A DNA stretch of 64,000 bases from Lucinisca nassula (taxonomy: Eukaryota; Mollusca; Bivalvia; Lucinida; Lucinidae): contig OY757017.1 in assembly GCA_963580285.1 (NCBI GenBank), forward strand, positions 19,343,395-19,407,394. Direction: 5' to 3'. Position 1 is the stretch's first letter. Each line of letters starts with the position of its first letter. Shown piece after piece: positions 32,001-39,989 of this stretch. The translations under genes were made by a program, and so were the position numbers. Under the pieces are notes generated by a model. The model ran no database searches. It saw only the letters and a program-made list of their open reading frames with translations, and was not told the DNA's origin.

Positions 32001-32190
32001 CATTTCGAAAACACGCCTATACAAATACATTGCCACCTTTATCGCCGAAAAAAAAGGAAAATTTTATGATGAAAAATTGTGATATTTTTCTTATTTCTGC
32101 TCAAAATATAGATTGTGGGTACTCGTTAGAACCGCCTCATCGATATATATATAAGGTGTAAGCTTCCATTCAGTACAAAATGAATTAGCC
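32001..32190. mobile_element. Chimeric fragment: H-family left half joined to R-family right end
   Basis: CATTTCGAAAACACGCCTAT through GATTGTGGGTACTCGTTAG + AACCGCCTCATCG breaks in the hairpin tip. It continues directly as TATAAGGTGTAAGCTTCCAT + TCAGTACAAAATGAATTAG, which is the right part of the R-family MITE seen at 30985. The break is at the palindrome centre. Confidence 0.55.
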
Positions 32191-32339
32191 ACTATACGAC
32201 AGAATTTTGGGTACAAATGGACCATGTCAACCAAAATCAAAATCAGCCTGCATATCTGATCTGAGTGGTCTGGAATCTTTAAAAAAATCAGCTTTAACCT
32301 AAAGCTTTTGAAATCGGAGAAAGAAGGTTGTCTTCATAT

Positions 32340-32620
32340 TTTTTGTTGTTTACCGGCCTAGTTGACACTATTTAGATCATGTCTAGTCGGTCAGATTAGC
32401 TAACCTTTCCTGGACAGGCTAATACATAAGCGGATAACAGTATATAGCAAATTTCTGCAGGAAATTTGACAACTGCCCTTCTTGACTAAATGACCGAAGA
32501 AAAGATTTCATGATCAATCGCCACGAAAGAATATTGCCGACCCGGCAGGTATCGAACTCGCGAGCGCCTGATCAAAAGTCAGATACGCCATGATCCGACT
32601 AAGCTACCGACACTGGCAGA
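32340..32620 (-). mobile_element. SINE A, diverged
   Basis: Tail to head: TTGTTGTTTACCGGCCTAG, GACACTATTTAGATCATG, GACAACTGCCCTTCTTGACT, GAAAAGATTTCATGATCAA, CCGACCCGGCAGGTATCG (B-box side), CCGACTAAGCTACCG (A-box side). It lies immediately upstream of the LINE. Confidence 0.75.
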
Positions 32621-32631
32621 TTGCGTTTTAA

Positions 32632-32997
32632 TTGAGTGGATGCGAATACAGTGTCTACAGAAAAGATAGAAACACTCATGGCGGCGGGGTGATGTTGCTC
32701 GTTCACAGAGATATCCCTCATATGCCATTCATGGAACTGGAAAACGATTCAGAATCTGTCTGGGTTAAGGTTTTTGCAAACAAAACTTCCCACTTTATTG
32801 CAAGTTGGTATCGACCACCTAACAACACTGTCGAAAACTTCCACTTATTTAAAGATCAGCTTGATCGCATTAAGTCTCAGAATAAAGGTAAAAAACTTCC
32901 TGCAGTACATGTCTTAGGCGACTTCAACTTCAGAGAGATTGTTTGGCCAGATAGGCTCAGCAAACAAGGCACGATGCTGAGTCCGTCAGAGGGATAG
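32632..32997 (+). pseudogene. LINE endonuclease fragment, cut by one stop codon
   Basis: In frame with the downstream reverse transcriptase (366 bases, exactly 122 codons). It shows an apurinic-type endonuclease pattern: GGGVMLLVHRDI, ASWYRPPN and the catalytic GDFN motif near 32917-32928. A single TAG at 32995-32997 separates it from the SDH motif of the same domain. The N-terminal catalytic Asn and Glu motifs are absent because of the 5' truncation. Confidence 0.85.
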
Positions 32998-35310
32998 GTG
33001 TTGGTCGACATCATGAATGATCATGGCTTGGAACAGGTTGTTGACTTCCCTACTCGAGATAGAAACACTTTGGATTTGATTCTTACAACTTTGCCAGGAC
33101 AGTTTGGGGATATTCAATCCTCGGACAAACTAAGTGATCATGATATTGTCTCTGGATTTCTGAAAATCTTCATACCACCTATAAAGAAACCTCGTAGAAA
33201 GGTGTACTTATATCAAAAGGGTGACTATGAAACTATGAGGAAGGATGCCCTAAAATTTGCAAGAGAGAAATACTTTAATGGTCATTCAGACGCTCGGTCT
33301 GTCCAGGAGAACTTTGATTTGATAAAGTCTTTCATTCAAGCTTCGTCCGAAAATCATATCCCCTCCAAAACTAGCAGGTCTGTATCTTCAATTCCTTGGA
33401 TCACACCAGAAATAAGAAGAAAAATTCGGAGGAGAAATAAGATTCATGCTAAGGCAAAAAAGTCGGGAAGTGGTAAACTCAGAGCAAAATTTGAAAACTT
33501 GAGACGAGAAATTAAAAATGACATCAAAAATCAGCATGATCAGTATGTAAATAACTTGGTAGGTGATGTAAAGGCGAATCCCAGAGACTTCTACAGATAT
33601 ATCAATAGCCAGAAGAAAGATAGGCAAGGTATCCCACCCCTTAATAAAAGAGGAGGGAACGGGGTCGCTGAATCGGACTCTGAAAGGGCAGAGGAATTGG
33701 TTGGTCAATTCAATGATGCATTTAATAAAACTGAGTTCAACGAGGTTCCATTGACTGGAAGATCGGCCCCTTTCATGGAAAATAGTGTTGTATCCTCTGC
33801 GGGAGTGATCAAATTACTTAAAGGCTTGAACCCTTCTAAAGCTTTAGGGCCTGATGAGCTTCATCCTAGAGTCCTGAAGGAACTAGCAAACGAGTTAGGT
33901 CCAGTTTTTGCTCATCTTTTCCAACAATCTCTCGATACGGGTGAAATTCCCAAAGAATGGCTCCTAGCGAACATCTGTCCACTTTTCAAAAAAGGGGACA
34001 GGGCTCTTGCTCGTAATTATCGCCCGGTGTCACTGACATGTGTTCTATGTAAATTGCTTGAACACATAGTCTGCTCAAACATCATGGCCCACTTGGATGA
34101 ACATAAACTTTTGTCAGACAGACAACATGCATTTAGGAAAAGGCATAGTTGCGAAACTCAGTTGAGCACGGTTATTAATGATTGGGCAAAAATCCTGGAT
34201 AAAGGGGGGCAGGTGGACACATTTATTCTGGACTTTGAGAAGGCTTTTGACACCCCTCCTCATGAACTACTTAAATCCAAATTATTTGGTTATGGAATTG
34301 CTGGGAAGACTCTTAAATGGATAGATTCCTTCCTTTGCTACAGAAAACAGCGTGTTGTTGTTAATGGTGAATCTTCAGTATGGGCGCCAGTTTTGTCTGG
34401 AGTCCCACAAGGGACCGTTCTTGGTCCACTATTGTTCTCCCTGTACATCAATGATATTTCCACTGATATTGACTCAGAAATAAGACTGTTCGCAGATGAC
34501 TGTGTTTGTTACCGGGAAATTAGAGATACAGATGACTCACTGAAACTTCAGGCTGACATAGATAGATTAGGATGTTGGGCCAGAAAATGGGGCATGAGAT
34601 TTCAACCAGTTAAATGCAATATTATGCAGATAACAAGGAAGAGATCAAATAAAGTTGAGGCTTCTTACACCTTAGAGGGAACGGTCCTCGAAAATGTGAA
34701 TTCCATTAAATACCTTGGTGTGACAATCACTCACGATTTGAGATGGAATACACACATTAGCAATATGTGTACAAAGGCGAATAGAACACTTGGTTTCCTG
34801 AGGCGAAATCTTCATCAGTGTCCTCAGGATGTGAAAGAAACAGCATACAGGGGACTTGTTCGCCCAATCTTGGAATATGGTAGTTGCATCTGGGACCCAA
34901 GCGGAGTGGTCCTAAATGAAGAAATTGAAAAAGTTCAGAATAGAGCTGCTAGATTTGTAACTGGAAATTATTGCTTTGAAACTGGGAGCATGACTGGAAT
35001 TCTAGGAAAATTAAGATGGGAGTCTCTCAAGAAAAGGAGAAGAGACAGTAGGCTCATACTCTTATACAAAGGTCTAAAGGGTGCTGCCAGCATTCCAACA
35101 GATGACCTTGTTCCCCCAGCTAGGCATTGTAGAAAACACCATTCAATGACGTTTCAGACCCTTACTGCAAGAACGGATATTTATAAAGAATCGTTTTTCC
35201 CCCGAACCATTAGAGATTGGAATGCCCTTCCCGATTCTATTATTTTGACGGCTGAAGGTGCTGAGGATTCTGTAGCTAAGTTTACATCTTTGGTTAGAGC
35301 TAGGGACTAA
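32998..35310 (+). CDS. LINE reverse transcriptase ORF (770 codons)
   Basis: An open frame of 770 codons. Residues 46-48 carry SDH, the end of the endonuclease domain. The reverse transcriptase spans roughly residues 310-560, with NYRPVSLT, DFEKAFD (Asp at 412), GVPQGTVLGPLLF (from 468) and the catalytic FADD box at 498-501. The C-terminal part has RPILEYGSCIWDP and VQNRAARFV, usual in jockey/CR1-type proteins. It would copy its own RNA at a nicked target. The start codon given is only the first ATG after the stop; the true protein began further upstream. The open length suggests a fairly young copy, inactive through the stop and the truncation. The 106-codon minus-strand frame inside it is a shadow. 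Confidence 0.9.
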   Translation: MLVDIMNDHGLEQVVDFPTRDRNTLDLILTTLPGQFGDIQSSDKLSDHDIVSGFLKIFIPPIKKPRRKVYLYQKGDYETMRKDALKFAREKYFNGHSDARSVQENFDLIKSFIQASSENHIPSKTSRSVSSIPWITPEIRRKIRRRNKIHAKAKKSGSGKLRAKFENLRREIKNDIKNQHDQYVNNLVGDVKANPRDFYRYINSQKKDRQGIPPLNKRGGNGVAESDSERAEELVGQFNDAFNKTEFNEVPLTGRSAPFMENSVVSSAGVIKLLKGLNPSKALGPDELHPRVLKELANELGPVFAHLFQQSLDTGEIPKEWLLANICPLFKKGDRALARNYRPVSLTCVLCKLLEHIVCSNIMAHLDEHKLLSDRQHAFRKRHSCETQLSTVINDWAKILDKGGQVDTFILDFEKAFDTPPHELLKSKLFGYGIAGKTLKWIDSFLCYRKQRVVVNGESSVWAPVLSGVPQGTVLGPLLFSLYINDISTDIDSEIRLFADDCVCYREIRDTDDSLKLQADIDRLGCWARKWGMRFQPVKCNIMQITRKRSNKVEASYTLEGTVLENVNSIKYLGVTITHDLRWNTHISNMCTKANRTLGFLRRNLHQCPQDVKETAYRGLVRPILEYGSCIWDPSGVVLNEEIEKVQNRAARFVTGNYCFETGSMTGILGKLRWESLKKRRRDSRLILLYKGLKGAASIPTDDLVPPARHCRKHHSMTFQTLTARTDIYKESFFPRTIRDWNALPDSIILTAEGAEDSVAKFTSLVRARD

Positions 35311-35456
35311 CTTCCCATATCACAGGTCCTGGTGTATGAGTGTCATTTGACGTGTCACCAGTAACAATTCTGATTCTGATTCTGATTCTGATGATCAGAC
35401 TGCTTTTCGTTTTGTTTATTTATTTATTTATTTTTTTATGTATTTATTTTTCTATC

Positions 35457-35652
35457 TACAGTGAATTTCCGCTATTATTATGACCATCTAAAATTAAGAC
35501 TTATTCTGATTTAAAATGTTTGTTTATGGGGATGCAGTTATTCTTTCTTTGAGTTTTCTGAAAAAGTGTCCCCTGGTCAGGGACCACCTTTGGGACTGTC
35601 CCAAAGTGGTCTTAAAGACCGCTTTTGAACAGTCCTAAAGGTGGTCTTAAAA
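35457..35652. mobile_element. G-family MITE, partial
   Basis: The left end TACAGTGAATTTCCGCTATT and the internal hairpin GACCACCTTTGGGACTG...GTGGTCTTAAAGACCGC...CCTAAAGGTGGTC match the family at 52751 and 53799. The right terminus is not clear. A loose P-palindrome end (GATCTAGACTGTTTGC) follows at about 35700. Confidence 0.6.
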
Positions 35653-35884
35653 TATAGGTATTTAACTTTATCTATTCATTACGAGGATGGCATTGGTCTG
35701 GATCTAGACTGTTTGCTTAAAGAACAATCACTGTTGTGAAACCCACCAAGGACAAAACAAACCTGCCACCCCTATAAATGGAAATACACGCAGACTCGCC
35801 CTAAGCTATCACGTGGATGATTCTGTTGTCATATATGTTCTTGCCGTACAAAAGATTTCATACTCAATCTTACCGTGCACTCAC

Positions 35885-35960
35885 TTCCGTTTTTGCGATT
35901 TGTTTTTGTTTTGTTTTTTGTTGTTGTTGTTGTTTTTTTTTTTTTTGGGGGGGGGGGGGG
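35885..35960. repeat. TTG/T tract followed by a G run
   Basis: TTTTGTT repeats, a T run and about 15 G. Open frames on both strands through this tract are artefacts. Confidence 0.8.
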
Positions 35961-36127
35961 AGCGGGGTACAGCCCTTTCAAGATTTTTTTGCATATCGAG
36001 CCGATCGTTCATCCGATATTGGCGAAAACCGGAGTACCCGGAGAAAAAAAAACACATGACCTTCTGTTGCAGAACTTGGTATTTCACATTTGACCCGAAC
36101 CAGGCTCGTACCCACAGCGGTGAGAGA
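35961..36127 (-). mobile_element. SINE C, 3' part (split by a TA-MITE)
   Basis: CCCTTTCAAGATT, GGCGAAAACCGGAGTACCCG, TGTTGCAGAACTTGG, GGCTCGTACCCACAGCGGTG. The sequence resumes at 36521 with the head. SINE C at 14481 shows the uninterrupted order. Confidence 0.85.
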
Positions 36128-36129
36128 TA

Positions 36130-36518
36130 CAGAGGACCCGCGTTATAACGACATTCGTTATAACGGCAAAACTCGTTATAACGACACTTCAATGTAACGA
36201 ATTCTTAGCACAAGGTTTAGCCACGATTCCGAGCGGCTTGGGCTTTCCTCGGGTTGCAAATGCCCAAATCGAAGCCATAGTCATGAAAGATTCTTGTAAT
36301 TTAATACTCCAAGACACAAATGTTATAGACATTTGTTAGAATCGCCTCATCGAGGCGATTCTAACAAATGTCTATAACATTTGTTTCTTGGAGTAATGAT
36401 GTGAAGAAGACCTTTTATAACCTATCATAATCCTAACTGGTGTTCTTTATAGTGGCAAATTCATTATAACGCCACAATAATAGCGAACAAATACTGTCGT
36501 TATAACGCGGGTCCTCTG
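36130..36518. mobile_element. TA-flanked MITE with 24-bp perfect inverted ends, inside SINE C
   Basis: CAGAGGACCCGCGTTATAAC at the left is exactly inverted at GTTATAACGCGGGTCCTCTG on the right, with TA on both sides (36128-36129 and 36519-36520). Several further CGTTATAACG repeats are subterminal. The centre is a long H-core palindrome (36307-36395) with TTAGAATCGCC(TCATCGA)GG. TA duplication and ends of this kind fit Tc1/mariner-type MITEs. There is no transposase. Confidence 0.9.
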
Positions 36519-36520
36519 TA

Positions 36521-36566
36521 TATTGATTAAGAGTCGGCCATCTTATCCATTAGGCCACGGAGGCCT
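36521..36566 (-). mobile_element. SINE C, head part
   Basis: TTGATTAAGAGTCGGCCATC and CCATTAGGCCACGGAGGCC are the inverse of the SINE C A-box region. It joins 36127 once the MITE is removed. Confidence 0.85.
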
Positions 36567-37118
36567 GTATTATTATCCATGGAGTATTGACCCTTTCCTT
36601 TCGACAGATACAGATACCGTTGCAACCAGTGTAGATCCAGTTGATCCGGATCCACACTGTTTATCATCCAGTTATTTGGTTTCACAAAACTCAAAAGTGA
36701 ATAGAACTGGATCATGGAAAAGTCCACTTAAAACGGATTCGTGACATTTGTCTGACTAACTGTGGCACACCCCTTTCAATCCCATTAACTAGACCATGTA
36801 CTTATACAAACAATGAAGATGCAAATGACATAGATTTTAAGTTGCAGTCTTATCAAGATATACCCAGTTTGCAATTTTGATATTAAATACTAATTAAACC
36901 CCCTTTTTAAAGAATGGGTTTTGTCCGAATTAAAATACGGAAGAGTCCACCACAGAAAATGAGGGATGAAGGGCTTAAATAAATGATGAAGCATGGTGTC
37001 CCAAAGTATTGTCTGTTTTCAAATTATCTGATTAATTAGGTTTAAGCCTACCCCTGAAGGTATCTGATTCATTTGAACAAGGATGGAAATAAGACGTGTC
37101 GTATTGGGAAGGGCTATA
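36567..37118. other. No identifiable gene; P-palindrome fragment at 36630-36662
   Basis: CAGTGTAGATCCAGTTGATC + CGGATCCACACTG is a shortened P palindrome. From about 36950 on, phrases like GGAAATAAGACGTGTCGTAT begin, a degenerate outer part of the array that continues after 40000. Nothing else was recognised. Confidence 0.5.
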
Positions 37119-37392
37119 TCTCACTCTTATCCTGCTGTTAACGACAACCCTATCCTGATGTTAACGAGAACCCCTACCCTGCTGTTGACGACAACCCCTA
37201 TCTTTGCAAACTGAATGTCAAACAGTGTAGATCATGATCAGATGGCTTCTTCAGAAGCCATCTGATCTGATCAGGATCTACACTGTTTGACATTCAGTTT
37301 ATGAATTTGTAGCAATAACTTACATCAAGTAATCTGATTGGTTCAAAGTCAGAAATGGGTGTGGCTGAACTGAATATTCAGCAGGATAAGGG
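37119..37392. mobile_element. Family Q MITE, diverged copy
   Basis: CTCTTATCCTGCTG and CAGCAGGATAAGG are inverted termini. The left subterminal piece (CTGCTGTTAACGACAACCC) is repeated three times. The centre is a long palindrome, AACTGAATGTCAAACAGTGT...ACACTGTTTGACATTCAGTT. It matches 20330-20538, but the TTAA flanks are degraded. Confidence 0.7.
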
Positions 37393-37643
37393 CTAGAATA
37401 ATAATAAACTGGGTACCATGTCAAATGATAGTAATTAAACAAGTAGCGTTCGGAAGGGACATAGCTAAACTGGCCCAAGTCACACATATCGCATTAAGAA
37501 CTACCATAACAACAATACATGTACTGTCTTTTTGCCCAATCAAAGGATAGAAACAAGACGTGTCTTATTCGGAAGTACAATAACACTTGTGGACCACATT
37601 ACCTTGTTGCCCCAAAGGACGGAAATTAGACATGTAGTGATGC

Positions 37644-39700
37644 AGAGGGCCCTGATTCGCTCACCTGAATGTCACTGTCTCTAGTACATTCTATTTTTAG
37701 CTCTGGTGGCCATCTTGTTGATCAGAGTGGAACGATCTTAGCTATTTTGGTAGGGTGTCAACTAGGCAACATTCCTTTGAAGTTTGAATCAAATTAAGCC
37801 AAGGGTCTAGCAAGAGTTCGCATTTGAAGCAAATTTACAATGTTTTTCTATTTTTAGCTCTGGCGGCCATACTGTTCATCGGAGCAAGACCATTTTAGCT
37901 ATTTTGGTAGAGAGTCATCAAAGCAACATTCCTATGAAGTTTGAATGTAATTGGCCCAAGGGTACAGGAGGAGTTGTTGTTTGAAGATTTTTTCTATTTT
38001 TAGCCCTGGTGGCCATCTTGTTTATCAGAGTTGAATGATTTTAACTATTTTGGTAGGGAGTCACCTGGGCAACATTCCTGTGAAGTTTGAAGCAAATTTA
38101 CAATGTTTTTCTATTTTTAGCTCTGGTGGCCATTTTGTTCATTGGAGCGGGATCATTTTAGCTAATATGGTATAGGGTCAACGACATAATATTCCTGTGA
38201 AGTTTGAATCAAATTGGCCCAAGGGGTAAGGAGGATTGGCTTTTGAAGAATTTTTCTATGTTTAGCTCTGGCGGCCATCTTGTTAGTCAGAGCGGAACAA
38301 TTTTAGCTATTTTGGTAGGGAGTCAACCACATAATAGTCCTGTGAAGTTTGAATCATATTGACCCAAGGGGTAAGGAGGAGTTGTCGTTTGAAGGTTTTT
38401 TCTATTTTTAGCTCTGGCGGCCATCGTGTTTGCCGCATTGAACAATTTTAGCTATTTTGGTAGGGAGTCACCTAACTAACATTCATGTGAAGTTTGAATC
38501 AAATTGGCCCAAGGGTTGAGGAGGAGTTCGCGTTTTGACATAAATTTACAAAGTTTTTCTGTTTTTAGCTATGGCGGCCATTTTGCTCATCAGAGCAAAA
38601 ACGTTTTAGCCATTTTGGTAGTGGGTCATCTAAGCAACATTCCTATGAAGTTTGAATGAAATTGGCCCAATGGTAAAGGAGGAGTAGTCTTTTGAAGATT
38701 TTTTTCTATTTTTACCTCTGGCGGCCATCTTGTTAGTTAGAGCGGAATGATTTTATCTATTTCTTTAGGGAATCACCTACATAACATTCCTGTGAAGTTT
38801 GAATCAAATTGGCCCAAGGGTTAAGGAGGCGTTCGTGTTTGAAGCAAATTTACGATGTTTTTCTATTTTTAGCTATGGCGGCCATTTTGCTCATCAGAGC
38901 AGAATCTTTTCAGCTATTTTGGTAGATGGTCACCTAAGCAACATTCCTATGAAGTTTGAATAAAATTGTCCCAACGGTACAGGAGGAATTGTGGGTTAAA
39001 GATTTTTTCTATTTTTAGCTCTGGTGGCCATCTTGTTTGTCAGAGCACAACGATTTTACCTATTTCTGTAAGGAGTCATTTGGGCAACATTCCTGTGAAG
39101 TTTGAATCAAATTGGCCCAAGGGTTGAGGAGGAGTTTGTGTTTGAAGCAAATTTAGGATGTTTTTCTATTTTAAGCTATGGCGGCCATTTTGCTCATCAG
39201 AGCAATACCGTTTTAGCTATTTTAGTAGAGGGTCACCTTAGCAACATTCCTATGAAGTTTGAATAAATTTGGCCAAAATGTACAGGAGGAGTTGTCGTTT
39301 AAAGAATTTTCTATTTTTAGCTCTGGCGGCCATTTTGTTCACCGGAGCGGAAACGTTTTAGCTATTTTGGTAGAGGTTCACCTAAGCAACGTTCCTATAA
39401 AGTTTGAAAGAAATTAGCCTTAAGGTACAGGAGAAGTTGTCCTTTAAAGATTTTTCTATTTTTAGCTCTGGCGGCCATCTTGTTCAGCGGAGCGGAACAA
39501 GTTTAGCTATTTTTGTAGAAGGTCACCTCAGCAATATTCCTATGAAGTTTTATTGAAATTGGCTCAAGGGTTTAGGAGGAGTTAGCATTTAAAGCAAATT
39601 GTTGACGCCGCACGACAAACGACGCACGACGCACGACGGACGACGGACATTGACCGATCACAATAGCTCACCATGAGCACTTCGTGCTCAGGTGAGCTAA
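37644..39700. mobile_element. Helitron-like element with repeated core, copy 2
   Basis: The left end is AGGGCCCTGATTCGCTCACC. The right end is a GACGCACGACG-rich stretch, GACCGATCACAATAGC, and a perfect hairpin AGCTCACC(A)TGAGCAC-TTC-GTGCTCAGGTGAGCT, then AA. The core has about 13 units of 145-157 bp (TTTTTAGCTCTGGCGGCCAT, AATTTTAGCTATTTTGGTAG, GGGAGTCACC, CAACATTCCTGTGAAGTTTG). Long and short unit types often alternate, giving dimers of about 303 bp. The 3' hairpin followed by CTAA fits Helitron-like ends. The autonomous partner is not in the window. Confidence 0.65.
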
Positions 39701-39968
39701 AAAGGCCTATACAAATACATTGCCACCTTTATCGCCGAAAAAATGAAAATTTTATGATGAAAAATTGTGATATTTTTCTTTATTCTGTTCCAAATATAGA
39801 TTGTGGGCATTTGTTAGAACCGCCTCATCGAGGCGGTTCTAACAAGTACCCACAATTTATATTTTAGAGCAGAAATAAGAAAAATAAGGTATACCCCCGG
39901 AAACCCCAGCTTTACTATATAAAAGTGAGGTTCAAGGGGGTCAAAATTATATAGGCGTGTTTTCGTGA
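39701..39968. mobile_element. Hairpin MITE, H family, left tip missing
   Basis: Starts GGCCTATACAAATACATTGC directly after the Helitron-like end and ends GGCGTGTTTTCGTGATG. It includes the TTAGAACCGCC(TCATCGA)GGCGG palindrome and CCCCCGGAAACCCCAG. The first 14 terminal bases are gone. Confidence 0.8.
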
Positions 39969-39989
39969 TGGGAACGGACTATTACTAGA

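Larger units (their letters stand above)
32625..35396 (+). mobile_element. 5'-truncated non-LTR retrotransposon (CR1/jockey-like)
   Basis: Contains the back part of the endonuclease domain, a complete reverse transcriptase, a short 3' UTR and a terminal (TTCTGA)n microsatellite at about 35366-35394. A microsatellite 3' end without poly-A fits CR1-like LINEs. CAGATTGCGTTTT before it (about 32614) and CAGACTGCTTTTCG after it may be a decayed target duplication. The front of the endonuclease and any ORF1 are missing, as expected for 5' truncation. Clade placement is tentative. Confidence 0.85.

Noticed and set aside
33388..33708. 106-codon minus-strand frame
   Set aside because: It is antisense to the LINE reverse transcriptase ORF and has no support of its own.
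35881..36192. Three overlapping plus-strand frames and one minus-strand frame
   Set aside because: All pass through a T/G homopolymer tract and a SINE. No domain is present.
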